Shown here: one piece after another, positions 23,159-33,832 of the stretch | Position numbering within the stretch: the first letter of the stretch is position 1 | Layout: every line of letters starts with the position of its first letter | Assembly (NCBI GenBank): GCA_025201375.1 | Contig: JAIWZP010000035.1 | Span: 186,001-250,000, forward strand | Direction of reading: 5' to 3' | Source: Gongronella butleri | Lineage: Eukaryota > Mucoromycota > Mucoromycetes > Mucorales > Cunninghamellaceae | Length of the DNA stretch: 64,000 nt | The notes under the pieces: model-generated | Told to the model about the DNA's origin: nothing | Databases searched by the model: none | What the model saw: only the letters and a program-made list of their open reading frames with translations | Translations under genes and position numbers: made by a program

Positions 23159-24161
23159 GTATGCATTTTGCTTTGCTCGCAAATGCCACGATCAGAAAAT
23201 TAGTAAATGATGTAATCCACTGAGTGGACGTTGAAAAAAAAAAACGTCTTCGTGAGCTTGCGGGCGTGTTAGGCGACGAGTCAGTCATGGTGTGAGGGTG
23301 AAAGCCTCTTTTATTGGTCAACACTAGGGGAGAGAGTTGGGGACGAGCGATGCTGGTGTTGAGAACGGTGAAGAAAAAGAAAAGAAAAAAAGGGAAACAG
23401 GCAGGAAAGGTAAGAAAAAAAAAGAAGGGAAAAGAAAAAGGGGAAACAGAGGGGAAGAGCCACGGCGTTAGCGACCAACGGACGGGGGTCTGCCACCGAG
23501 GTCGCACAACAATGCCGAGCGGAATTAGGCGGGATTGGGCGCGTCGCGTCGCGCCCCGACGCCTAAAGGAAAGGAAAAAGGAAAACAGCGATTGCGCACG
23601 ATTCAGAGGTGCCAGCAAGATGGGGAAAAGAGCGATGAGAAGCTGGCGACCTTGGACGTGTGATGGAGGTGGTTTGGTGATCGGGCGAGAAGAAAAGTGA
23701 GAAGAAAAAAAAGAATTTGTCCAGATGGGATCATGACAGTGTGATGCAGCCATTTCCGACCGGGGTCGACCATGCAGATGGCGAGACAAATGCAAAATAG
23801 TATACGGTAAATAGAAGGCTTTTGGAATTTTCGAATCCAAAAAAAATCGGTCGGGTCCATCTTGAACATTGGCTGGGCTATAGTTTACGTCGTCGTGACG
23901 CATGTTTCATTATTGGCGGGAGAAGAGCAGGCTGTAAATTTTTTTCTGGAGGCACAGCAGGCCGGCAAAGTGTGAAAAACACGCTCTTTGGTTTTTTTAA
24001 ATGGTGAATGTGTACGTTTTTGTGCGGTGAAGCGCGATGCTTCAAGCATTGAAATGATAGTACGCGTCCGTTTCTGTCCACTGAGCTCAAAAATGCACGA
24101 TTAAACACTGCAGGCATAACCCAAGAATCAGAAAAATGAGAAAAAGTTTGAATTTTATTCG
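23159..24161. other. Intergenic region containing dispersed repeat 1
   Basis: A purine-rich stretch (23360-23480) and copy 2 of dispersed repeat 1 (23736-24110) fill the space between two convergent genes. The long open frames here come from low-complexity A/G tracts and have no family features. Confidence 0.5.
23736..24110 (+). repeat. Dispersed repeat 1, copy 2
   Basis: Shares with copy 3 (54.87-55.25 kb) ordered boxes: GACCATGCAGATGGCGAGAC and ATGCAAAATA; CGAATCCAAAAAAAATCGG; TTGAACATTGGCTGGGCTAT; GTAGTTTACG-like; GGCGGGAGAAGAGCAGGCTG; TTCTGGAGGCACAGCAGGCC; GGCAAAGTGTGAAAAACACG; GCGATGCTTCAAGCATTGAA; and CGCGTCCGTTTCTGTCCACT. Identity looks high over about 350 bp with small indels. Confidence 0.82.
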
Positions 24162-26571
24162 CTATTTCCAGACATTGCTCGTCAAAAATACATCATCTTG
24201 TGGATCATCGTTGTAATCTATCACGGGATATCTCGGCGCAGAGGTGTGGGTGGCGGAGGACATGGTGGTGCCTGGTTGGAAGGACGACGACGGCCAGGAG
24301 GGCGCCGCAGACATATACGACGTGCTGGGTATACTAGATTCATGGGAAGTTGATGGTACAAAGGAGGCGCGGCCGTGTGGGGATGAAGAGGAGGAGACGT
24401 GGCGAGCGTTGGATGCCATGGCGGCGGACGATGTTGACGCGATTGCCGAGGAATCAGGCGCTGTTACCGCTGCTGTTGATGCCACGGGTGCATAAGATGG
24501 ATGCTGTGTCGGTGTTGCTGTAGTCGACAGGCTTGCACTGGTGCTCGGTGTGGGTTGTGGACGACGCGTGCTGGTTGCGGTGGACGTGGAGGGGCGGAGG
24601 AGCGACGCGGTGGGTTTGTCGCGGTCTTCATCATCCGACGAAAACGATGACGACGACGAGGTATCTAAAACGACATAATTGCCCTTGCCACGCTCGACAA
24701 TGACATCGATGCAGCCATCACGCGGCTCCATGGCAGGCGTGTCCATGGCACCGCCATGCGTGATGCGCTCCAGCCATCGTTGCTTGGCCGACTGCTGGTG
24801 CGTGCCGCCGTAGTTGTCGCGTCGCTTGTGGCGCCGGTATTGCCGCCACAATGGCGCACGAAAGTCGATCACTGGGTAATTGTAGTCACCAAATTGCATC
24901 GAGCGACTTGATTGGTAAAGCCGCTCCACGGGGTCGTGCGGGTCGGGGTCCTCAAAAACGAGCTGTTCCGCGGCCTCAACCACTACCTCGTCGTTGATGC
25001 CCCGGCCAGTCGACAAAAATTTGGATGCCGGCGCGGGTTCGAGCCAATGCTTCTTGGATGTGCTCGACGAGTAGCGCAAGCCCGCCATGATGCGCGACGT
25101 GCGGCTGCTGCCAATGTGCGGCACGCCCTCCGACGGCTCAAACGATTTGTAGTTGAACTTGGATCCGCGGAATGTGTCCAGCGTGTCCATCAGCACGTCC
25201 TTTATACCAAACGAATCCTTGATCGCCGTAAACATAGGCATCCGCGCCGAGTGCACATTCGGATCGTAATAGTCCTCGAACGAAAAGGCAAATCTGCAAG
25301 GAAAAAAAAAAAAAAAGAAAAAGAGAAAAGGGCAGCGTGAGATGACGTGCATGCCGACCAATGGACCGGTGTGTGTACGAATGAGCAATGGCAAATGGCA
25401 CCATTTCCATGCAAATAAGGAAATCTTGAATGGCCACCGAAATATGTTCAGGTCCGTCTGGCGAAAAAAATAAAAAAAAAAGTGCCAAGCACGTGTGAGT
25501 GCCAAGTAATGAAAAAAAACAGGGAGCGCGCTGGGATCTCTTGGCTTGTTTTTACCATCACGGATCGCGCCCGTGGACACAAGCAGCGCAATGATGACGC
25601 TTTGCCACCAGGAAAAGAAGATGATGGCCTTGACACAAAGGAATTTGGGGAATGGCCTATGCAAAAAAGTAAAAAAAAGGGGATGGCGGGCGAATTGAGT
25701 CGGTGCGGCGCGCGTGAGCTTATGTTTCAGGTTTCATGCAGATCTTGTTGCGTACCTGAAGCCGACAAGATCGTGTTTTGTTGCGTAGAAAAAGACCATA
25801 AGGCACCAAAGACTGAGACAGACGCTAAAATTGTAGATGATGGTGATGTACAAGTAGGCGGACGTCCAGGCAAACTCGCCCTCCTTGTAGTAGCCGATCC
25901 ACTTGAGGACCATTGTGACAATGGCGAGAATCGGCTTGACATAGACGAATTGAAGAATGCCGCGCTTGACAAACAGAAAAGTGTATGGATCGCCAACATA
26001 AATGTCGCGCGACCACAACGATCCAGGGAAGAAATTTTGCGACGGCGGCCGGCTGTGCAGCATGATGATCAGCGCGCGCTCGCCGCCCAGCTTGTTGATC
26101 AGCAAGTTGAAAAAGGCATAGATCACAAAGCCCTCGTAAATGTCGCGGAACGTGTCGACATAAAACGCCGCATTGAGCGACACGAGCGAGATGTATGTGC
26201 TGATGCCGTAAATGGGTACCCTGGAGGGGGGCGTCAAAAAAAAAAAAAAAAAAAAAAAAAGAGGGAGTGAGCCTCTTGCCCCAATTGGTGTCCCCTTCTT
26301 TTGGAGTGTTCGTTCTTACATCCAGAGGATGCGGGTCACTTGGCGCTGCTGATTCTACGGCAAAGAAGAGAAAATGTCAGTGTATTGCTAGGCCGTGCGG
26401 GAAAAAAAAAGGCGCAAAACGACTTACAGGCTTTCTGTAGTTCTTCCAATGGAGCCAAACAGAGACGAGTGATATGCAGGTACCAACAATGGTGAAGAGA
26501 AGAGCCAAGTGGATGGCAAGAGGGTTAAATTCCGATCCAGCACCACCATCGCCATAGCCGCTATCTGCCAT
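24162..26571 (-). CDS. TMEM184 / OST-alpha (DUF300) family multi-pass membrane protein
   Basis: Family members are seven-TM proteins that include the organic solute transporter alpha subunit and vacuolar or endosomal TMEM184 proteins. The minus-strand exons give, in order: an extracellular N-terminus MADSGYGDGGAGSEFN, TM1 (LAIHLALLFTIVGTCISLVS), HWKNYRKP, QQRQVTRILWMVPIYGISTY (family hallmark RPxEQRxIvRIllMVPiYa), FRDIYEGFVIYAFFNLLINK with the conserved YE, further helices (ILQFVYVKPILAIVTMVLKW, IIYNFSVCLSLWCLMVFF), PFPKFLCVKAIIFFSWWQS (hallmark KFlciKxviFfsfWQ) and DFLICMEMVPFAIAHSY (hallmark fxiCiEMxxxAiaH). After the seventh helix a long Ser/Thr-rich cytoplasmic tail of over 300 residues runs to the stop at 24162. 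The start at 26571 is the first in-frame ATG. The function in fungi is not established. Confidence 0.93.
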
Positions 26572-27913
26572 ACGAGCCAAGTTGCGCATAGACACACACG
26601 GAAACAAGCAAACAAGAAGAAAAAAAGAATAATGGAAAGAAAGACAAATGGGTGGGTCCAACGCACCCGCCAGCACACATAAAGGCAATTCAACTCCGCC
26701 TGCCCCTCAAAAAGAAAAAAAAAAGCAGTGTCAGATGACATTCTTTGTTTTGTTGCCTTTTTGTGCGCACAAATGACGCCAGCAAGAATTTTGAATTGTC
26801 ATTTTGCCTTGCGTAGAGTTTTAATTACGCGCCACGTGAACGTCATTCCCTTTTGACCCGTCACAAGAAAAAAAAAAAAAAGGGAAAATGAGAGAAAGGA
26901 ACAACAACACGTAAAATATGCCCCTTTCCTTGTGTTTGGCTTCATGCTTAAAGCAAGCAATGGATGCATAAAATGAGCCAGTGGATTTGCGTGCGAACGA
27001 GGCCAGGCAAGGGGGTGAATTGCGCGCAGAGGGTGGTGGTTAAAGGCTGACAAACGCGCACCAGCGCGAATTGATTTTGGGTTTGTGCGACTGCAAACCT
27101 GAACCTGCCTTTTTAGGAAGGCACAGCGCAGTTAACGCCTCGCGCAGCGTCGAGACACGGTAGACCATAAAGGCCAGGAACGGTGTCTTGGGCCGGAGAG
27201 CACCAGCAAACGACGAAGCCTGTGTTTTTGAGCAAAAAGGTTCAATTTTATAAAGCAGCAATGGCGCTATTGGAGGCACAATGGGTGTCGTTTTCGCGTG
27301 ATTCATTTCTTGCTCTGTTATAAAACTTGAGTCGCATGGAAAAATCGCATCGAAAATGCAAGACGAGTGCTTTTACAGCATTTTCACGCTCCATAAAGTC
27401 AATATCGACCATCAAAAGCCGATGAGAGTGTTTTTTGGCTGCTTGTCCTCGACTTTCAGCCGTGGTCCTTGGTCAAGTACATTCCCCTTGGCTAACAAAC
27501 TGGCATTTTTTAACGCCATTTCTTTTCGACTCTTAATATCATACCTAATTGGTCAATCACGGCAATCAAAATAAAAAACAACAACAACCTTCTATGGTAT
27601 TTTATATGCTCTTTACAACGAGAATGGTTTCAATTGGATTGCGTATATCGTTCTCAAGATTTTGATTTTTCAGCGTCAATGCCTGAAAATGCAGAACAAA
27701 ATTCATTCCCAGTTCGCCGATGCCTTCGCGATTTTCCACCGCCTCAATCTGGTTCAAAAGCGCCTTTTTTAACATAGAAACATACCCAAAAATTCTTCAA
27801 CAGCTCGTAATTCCTATTTTACATCCATCAAAAGCCCTAAATCTGCAAAATTCGTTTTGCAAAAAGGTTTTAGAAAAGGATTTGAAAAACAAGTCGATTT
27901 TTTTGTCAGAAAT
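26572..27913. other. Intergenic region upstream of TMEM184 gene and tRNA
   Basis: A short minus-strand frame at 27040-27306 (MNHAKTTPIVPPIAPLLLYK..., 88 residues) is open but unrecognised, and I do not call it. The rest is AT-rich with homopolymer runs. Confidence 0.4.
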
Positions 27914-27987
27914 GGTTCCGTGGTGTAGTTGGTTATCACGTCTGTCTAACACACAGACGGCCTCCGGTTCGAATCCGGACGGAACCA
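27914..27987 (+). tRNA. tRNA-Val (anticodon AAC)
   Basis: A complete 74-nt cloverleaf without intron. The acceptor stem GGTTCCG pairs with CGGAACC (discriminator A). The D arm is GTG...CAC with AGTTGG loop, and the anticodon arm TCTGT-CTAACAC-ACAGA has anticodon AAC. The variable loop is CGGCC, and the T arm is TCCGG-TTCGAAT-CCGGA. The internal A box (TGGTGTAGTTGG) and B box (GGTTCGAATCC) are present. A T run beginning at about 27991 is the RNA polymerase III terminator. The CCA end is not encoded, as expected for eukaryotes. Confidence 0.97.
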
Positions 27988-28465
27988 TATTTTTTTTTTA
28001 GCTTTTGTTCCTTGAATTCTCATGAGAATTGGGTAGTTGCCGCGTGAAGCTGAACGGGCCGTTTGTGCACTTTCTTCTGATGTGACAAGAACGAATCACC
28101 CTGCCATTATATCTCGTTTTTTTTCTTTTTTTTCTTTTTTTTTCTTTTTTTTTTTTCCGAATCGAGACGATGCTTTTGCGCTTCACTGACAATGGACGTC
28201 TACCTCCATGCCTGAAAAAAACGAGGGCAGCTTTTGCAATTGGATGCGCCACCTTCAAAATTATGACATCAATGGCTTACCTTTCCTGGCAAGCGGGCAT
28301 TCGGCAGAAATGAGGCAAAAATTGGCTCAAACTTTAAATTTGATTGTCTGGAACGCCATGGCAAGTCATCAAATGAAAAGCGCGGGCAGCAATTGGGCGG
28401 TATGGATATTTTATTGTGCACCAAAAAGAAAAAAATGGAATGAGCAGGCAAAAAGAGGGGAAACA
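27988..28465. other. Intergenic region with a weak small ORF
   Basis: A plus-strand frame at 28208-28525 (MPEKNEGSFCNWMRHLQNYD..., 105 residues) has reasonable amino-acid composition but overlaps the 3' end of the minus-strand gene and matches nothing I know. It is recorded as possible only. Confidence 0.25.
27990..28000 (+). terminator. RNA polymerase III terminator of tRNA-Val
   Basis: An uninterrupted run of T starts a few bases after the tRNA 3' end, the standard Pol III termination signal. Confidence 0.85.
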
Positions 28466-29455
28466 CTAGCGGAACCAAGTGGAGATGATGGACAATTTGA
28501 CGCGGATGGATGCAGGTATCAGTGAAAAGCCAGTGGTATGTGGTTTGGAATAGGGGAGGGGCTTTTTTGGCGTGAATGGGACCAGGGCCATGGATTTGCG
28601 CTTGTCAATGTCGTCCTGCTCGATGGCGTCGGCGAGACCGATGGTGTCGAGCGGCCATGTCTTGATGACGCGCACCTGTTGCGCCTCGCCCACGACTTGG
28701 CTGTGCAGCAGAATCTCCTGCAACGATAATTCCCAGCAAAGGTCCTTGTTGCACCATGGTTTCACGTCGATTGTGTCGTTTGCCATATCTCGGATCCGTT
28801 GCGCGTCGTGCTTATCAATGGAATGCAGCACATTGTATGCCAGCGGCATGCGCTGGATGGCCGTGGACGACGATGGCACAGGCGCACACGGATGTTCCAA
28901 TTTCATATCGAGATCGCTGATCAAACGTGTATGAATCGCATTTGCCAATTCCATAAACACGCGCGGTACGGCTACACGCATCGCTACCGATCGCGTCGGC
29001 TTGTCCTTGATCATGTAGCCGCCAAACGTGGGCATTGGCAACGCCGCCGACGCCGCCAATTCGCCAGAAGCAGACAAAACGCGCTTTACCTCGTCCTTGA
29101 CAATGGCCTGGAACGTGTCGACGTGTTGCCACTTGCGCGCATAATCGTCGAGTCGCTCAATTGGGATATGGCCAAGCAGTGAGAGGTGTGGTGGGCTCTG
29201 ATGCGCTTGATTCGGCCCGCACGCTATGTACGACTTGTCTTGGAATTTTTTGAGCGAATTGGCAAGTGGCGAACCCGGAATAGGCTGCAGACACAAGTTG
29301 AAAACGCGCGTGGTATCGCGGTGCTGGTGAGGGATAAGCAGGTGTTCTGTGCCAGTGACCTCGAGCGGATTCAGGTTGAATTCTTTAAATTTAAGCACGT
29401 CCCTCGATTCGACGTCGTCAAACGACTGTGGAAGGGGCACACGGGGTTGCGTCAT
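28466..29455 (-). CDS. Unrecognised protein, about 329 residues, faint 2H-phosphoesterase-like features
   Basis: One uninterrupted exon opening MTQPRVPLPQSFDDVESRD and ending at a tag codon at 28466. No signal peptide or TM helix is seen. The N-terminal half contains LCLQPIPGSPLANSLKKFQD...CGPNQAHQSPPHLSLLGHIP. An H-x-S motif after a Pro-rich loop, in a segment of predicted strands, recalls the first motif of 2H phosphoesterases. The expected second motif would lie near DLCWELSLQEILLHSQ, where the His is replaced by Glu, so either the resemblance is accidental or the enzyme is degenerate. There are conserved-looking blocks (GGYMIKDKPTRSVAMRVAVP, MPLAYNVLHSIDKHDAQRIR). The frame extends upstream through a low-complexity F-rich stretch, so the first ATG after it was taken. 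Confidence 0.65.
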   Translation of the reverse strand: MTQPRVPLPQSFDDVESRDVLKFKEFNLNPLEVTGTEHLLIPHQHRDTTRVFNLCLQPIPGSPLANSLKKFQDKSYIACGPNQAHQSPPHLSLLGHIPIERLDDYARKWQHVDTFQAIVKDEVKRVLSASGELAASAALPMPTFGGYMIKDKPTRSVAMRVAVPRVFMELANAIHTRLISDLDMKLEHPCAPVPSSSTAIQRMPLAYNVLHSIDKHDAQRIRDMANDTIDVKPWCNKDLCWELSLQEILLHSQVVGEAQQVRVIKTWPLDTIGLADAIEQDDIDKRKSMALVPFTPKKPLPYSKPHTTGFSLIPASIRVKLSIISTWFR

Positions 29456-29632
29456 CGACAGCAAAAAAACGAAAACAAAAATAAACAAAAATGGGCCCCA
29501 AAGAAAACGAGGAAGAAACGAGAAAGAGCAGTAAAGAACAAAAAAAAAAAAAAAAAGGCCCAACCCCAATCTTGGCGACCAAGTTTTATTCAATTTCGAG
29601 TGGTACAAATGGCCAAAAAAAAGGTAATCGGG

Positions 29633-30321
29633 TCACAGTCGACGGGACCGCTGGCGCACCTGATCCGTGGTGGCCGTGGATTTCGCCTTCAAATTGCTCC
29701 ATTGCCTGTCCAAACATTGCCGGACGTGATTGCGTTTGGTTTCAATAAGCTCTTGGTTCGTATAATAGAGTTTGGGCAAAGTGAATGCCGAAATGAGCGC
29801 GACAAGGAGCAGTGTGTGCGTCGAAAGTAGCGCAGCCAGGCGCCATGTCACGTAAAATAAGAAAAAGCAAATGAGGCTCTTTTCGTTGCTCTCAATAAGG
29901 ACAATGGACTTCAATTCCACGGAAACGTGGTGGAAGGCCGAGACAAACGTTGAGATGGCACGCTGATGCTTGGATTTGGCGTCGGAGGCTGTGTTGTCGC
30001 GCATGGCATCGAGAAGCCGCTGGTATGGATGCGGCGACGCGTCGTCGCTGCCGGATGACACGCTCGTCGCCCATGGCACGCGCTGCGCAAACGTCACGTA
30101 GATCAAATTCACGCCAATGGCCAGTGTCAAGATGCTCGAAAGCACTGCAAGCCACGAATAACGCACATTCACGTACAAAATCGTGAGCAGTCCAGCAAAA
30201 ACGCCCCCGGATCGCGCGGGCCACTCCCATAACAGCAATTCAAGCAATTCTGGATTGAAAAAAAAGTGAGACGCCGTCAAGCATGGCCTTGTCTGTCGCA
30301 TTTACCAGCCTTTGTCATCAT
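29633..30321 (-). CDS. Reticulon-like ER membrane-shaping protein
   Basis: Reticulons insert hairpins in the cytosolic leaflet and stabilise tubular ER and the nuclear pore region. Two exons, 30306-30321 (16 nt: MMTKA and one base) and 29633-30249, give 210 residues, a typical size for fungal Rtn1-like proteins. The second exon starts with the reticulon hallmark ELLELLLWEWPARSGGVFAG, followed by two long hydrophobic hairpins (LLTILYVNVRYSWLAVLSSILTLAIGVNLIYV is split by polar turns; later SLICFFLFYVTWRLAALLSTHTLLLVALISAFTLPKLY) separated by a hydrophilic loop of about 70 residues. It ends in a basic tail QRSRRL. The spacing of the hairpins and the loop matches the reticulon homology domain. 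It sits head-to-tail between two other minus-strand genes. Confidence 0.85.
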
Positions 30322-30442
30322 TTTGTCGAAAATGGAGAAAAAAGAAAAAAAGGGAGAAATAGAAGAATAAAAAAAAAAAGACGCGAAACGAGAAGAGCGG
30401 ATCGCGCGAACCGTCGACAAGTGCAGGCCGGGATATTTTTTT

Positions 30443-33359
30443 TTATTTAATCAGGTCTCGCAGGGCCTCGGTGATCAATGGCACTTTTTCTTCCTTTGAC
30501 TTTTTCTTCTCGTCAATGGCCTCGACGCGCTGCTTAAATTGATAAAACAGGATCTCCGCGCGCTGCAGCGTCTCTTGCACATCCAGAGTGAGCGACAGGT
30601 CATTCACATACTATGAAAAATTGAGAAAAAAGGGGATTAAGCCTTTTTCCTTGATTTGACCCATCTAATGGAGAGGAAACTCTACCTTGAGGATCTCGTC
30701 AAAGGTTTTGAGGTAGTCGATCATGAATTCGCGGTGCTGTCAAGTAAAAATAAAAATAAAACACGATGAGCCTTCTTATTTTTTTCTCTCTCCCTCTTTT
30801 TGTGAATTCTCACCTGGTCCAATATGGAGAGGGCGATGAATAGGTGGAATTCGTTTGACAAGTAGTTGGTCCACAAGGCTTCCCAGAGCGTCATGGTGTC
30901 GTTCCATGAGAACTCGCGTTTGAACCACACAAGCAGCCATCGGAAGCAAAAAAAGAGATTGAAGCTGTCGGTGCGCTGGAAATGCTTGTACAGCTGCGGA
31001 TCCATCAATTGTAAGAGCTGATCCAATGTCATTAGCTGCCGGTGCATGCCGGACTGGTCCATGTAGAAATTGGCCTTCTGTGCAGCAAAAAATGAATGAG
31101 CACGCTTCCTTTTTCTCCTTCTTTTGAGCTTACGGTGCGTTCCATAAAGGCGACAAAGGTCCAAAAGGCAAGCGCCTCGTCGTCCAGCACGGCGTACAGC
31201 GGGGAGAGCAGGTCGGACATGCCTTGCACGTACCCCAGGTCGGAATTGTGCACATTGTACGCGTACAATAGGCGTTTGAGGGCTTCGAGGTTATCATTGG
31301 ACGACATGCTCGTGGCAGGGTCATCGCTGGGTATGGTCTCCTTGGCATAAAAGGCGGTGGTGCGGTCCGTACGGTGCACGTCTTTGTCTTGGCACAAAAA
31401 AAAAAAAATAAAGAACAATTGAGCTCTTGCGACGCGTCATATCTTTTTTTTTGAACCTGCTCTTTACCTATCCTCTGCTTTTGATCTTGGAAATGCGAGC
31501 TACCAGGCAGATACTCGGTCCATTGCTCCTTGAGCTTCTCATATTCTTGTCTGGGAAGAAAAAAAGGTGAAAAACGCGTGAATTGAGCGAAAATCATGGT
31601 CAATGGCTGCCAATTGCGATCTTTTCGACTTACTTTTGCTTCTTTCGCTGCTCCTCGCGCTCTGCAGCGGTGGATTCCCAAGGGTAGACGCCGAGCAAAA
31701 AGGGCCAGGCTTCAGGTCGCAGGCTCGGATCCAGACCACCGCGAAACACGCTCTCCAATGCGTATGGCTCGCCAATGGTCAATCGCCCGGCATCGTCAAA
31801 GAAGGATGCCCATTTCTCCTTGGAGACAGGGTCCGTGCGTGTGTGTGTCGGGATGGATGTGCTGCTTGCCGACTAAAAACAAAAAAAAAAAAAGAAAAAA
31901 AGTCAAAAATGCGTCACATCACGCCATTTGTTGGCCATTGTGACCCTACATTCACAATCTCAAAGATGCCAAGCGACGTGTCTTCCTCATCCCAGTCGGA
32001 CAAATGGCCCCAGAGGCCGACATGGCGGTAGCGCAGCTCAGGCGGCATATTTTGATCGGATTGCGCGGCAAGGCCCGCAGCCCACTTGGCAAGGAAGAGC
32101 CGCGCCGAGTCATAGTCGTCCATGGTCTGTTGCACTTGGTGATTCTGTTGGAACTTGAATGGAAGCGACGACGACGTGCTGGACGACGGCTGAAACAGCT
32201 GCTGCGTCGCTTCGCGCGAAAATCGTGTGACACGCGACAATTTCTCCATCAAACCCCATTTCGCCTCCTTCAGTGACTAGATCAGAACAAAAAACAATCA
32301 GCTTGGATGACCCTCTTTTGCTCCTTTTGCTCTTGGCCACGTGGCACATCCACAAAAAGTCTTACGGCAATCAGCGGATCCATTTGTGTTCTCTCAAAAA
32401 CTGACGCATGTGATGAAGACGACGCACCTGCCGCCGCGCTGCCAATATAATAGTGCGTCGTGTCATTCTTGGAGCTGCAAAAAAAGAAAAAAAATGAAAA
32501 AAAGAGAAAGAGTGAGCCGACGCGTCGTTGATTCCAATGGCTTTTGGCGTACACTTGGACGGAGGTTAAACGGCACAGCTTCTCCATAAACTCGTCGCCG
32601 CCCCAGCGCGTCGTGGACGCGTATTGTTCGACCCATTTGCCGCCCTGCAGCTTTTTTTGCAAGACGGTGCTGGTGCTCTCATCATCATGAAACCAAAAGG
32701 GGGTCGACGAGTGCCCATCCTTGAAATTGATCACCAGGCTGCCATACCACTTGGTGAATGACGGCGGACGCACAACTAGCGAGTGGATTTCGTCCAATGG
32801 CGTCGAAAGCGCGTAAAGGTTCGATTGTTCCAGATCAAGCGATGGGATCAGGACCTCCACTAGTGAAAGAAAAAAAAAGCACACACGGATTGGATATGAG
32901 AGGCGTGTCAATGACAAAGAAAAGCCAAGAAAGACAGGATGCCAAGGGAAAAAAAAAAGAAAAAAAAGGAAAAAAAAAGGGGCGGCTCGCAGCAAGCTTA
33001 CCGTCGGTGCTTGTTTCAGGATGCACATCGACCTTGACAAAGGTGTCCATGTCCTTGGAAGGAATCAGTGCCTCCGGGGTCCAGGCAACGAGATGATTTC
33101 CGGGCGTTTTTTCGACAATGGAGATGTATCCTGCAATATAATCGTGTGCATTGGACGACGGGTGCACATACACCTTGGATTTCGAGTAAACTAGGCGCAC
33201 GCACTTGTTCGTGCTTGGCACGACCGTCGGGTCGTTGATGATCTGCATAGAAAAAGGGGTAAACACGTTGCCACCCTATAATTTCGCCCCCAGTCTTTTT
33301 TTACGCGTCCAATTGCTTACGGAAAATTCTTCCTCAACGGCTGGAGTGGGAGTGTCCAT
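30443..33359 (-). CDS. Rab GTPase-activating protein, GYP7/TBC1D15-like (TBC domain)
   Basis: TBC proteins accelerate GTP hydrolysis on Rab GTPases; Gyp7/TBC1D15 act on Ypt7/Rab7 at late endosomes and vacuoles. About ten exons give roughly 700 residues. The N-terminal half (RLVYSKSKVYVHPSSNAHDY, ALSTPLDEIHSLVVRPPSFT, YGSLVINFKDGHSSTPFWFH) is the DUF3548/Rab-binding region typical of Gyp7. The TBC domain follows: VFRGGLDPSLRPEAWPFLLG (motif A), KDVHRTDRTTAFYA with the catalytic Arg finger, and YVQGMSDLLSPLYAVLDDEA with the catalytic Gln finger. Then come FNLFFCFRWLLVWFKREFSW and LWEALWTNYLSNEFHLFIAL. Both catalytic residues are intact. A coiled C-terminus ends ...EALRDLIK. The start is MDTPTPAVEEEFS at 33359, a short first exon. 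It is divergent from the fucosyltransferase-like gene, 473 bp away. Confidence 0.93.
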
Positions 33360-33832
33360 GAAAAAAAAAAGTCGAGTGAAAGCGTAAAGAAGGTGAGAAA
33401 AAAAGGAATGGCGCCTGACGGCGGGTCCTGGGGCTGGCTTTCGAAAATAAAAAGGGCGCATGATCTTGCCCTTTCCAAACGCGGCAATTCATTGTGCGAC
33501 ATGACTGATCGCCCGTTGAAAGCCTTTTGATTTGCTGACAGCGATCGACGACACCCAAAAAAAATCCTGCAATCTCTTTTTGATTTCTTGGCATTTCGTT
33601 CACGTTTTCTGATTTTTTTGTGCACCATTTGAAGGCTGCCGCGCCATCAATTGCACCCAGAAAATAAAAAGTGGACGGGGGTCTTTTTCTTTTTTTCCTT
33701 TTTGCCTGATTTTTCATTTCTGCTACGACATCGGGCTTTAAAAGAAGAGACTAATTTCAAAATCTCTTTTTTTTTTGCTTCTTTTTTTTTTTGCTTTTCT
33801 TCCTCCTTTTCCCCCTTTTTTTTCATGGCGCT
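33360..33832. promoter_or_regulatory. Shared divergent promoter region
   Basis: The 473-bp gap between the divergent Rab-GAP and O-fucosyltransferase-like genes has no coding features. T-rich tracts at 33680-33830 immediately precede the plus-strand ATG, and A-rich tracts mirror this on the minus strand. No TATA box is clear. Confidence 0.45.

Noticed and set aside
23314..23700. Plus-strand frame of 128 codons
   Set aside because: Composed of A/G low-complexity sequence (Lys, Arg, Gly, Glu), with no recognisable domain.
27040..27306. 88-codon minus-strand ORF
   Set aside because: Unrecognised, with no intron structure or promoter support. Could be chance.
28125..28155. T/C tract considered as a Pol III terminator or CRISPR-like repeat
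   Set aside because: Simple polypyrimidine sequence without spacer structure. The tRNA terminator is already supplied at 27990. No CRISPR array exists in the window.
33563..33717. Minus-strand frames upstream of the Rab-GAP start
   Set aside because: Lys/Arg/Phe-rich low complexity in a divergent promoter region. No continuity with the Rab-GAP N-terminus.
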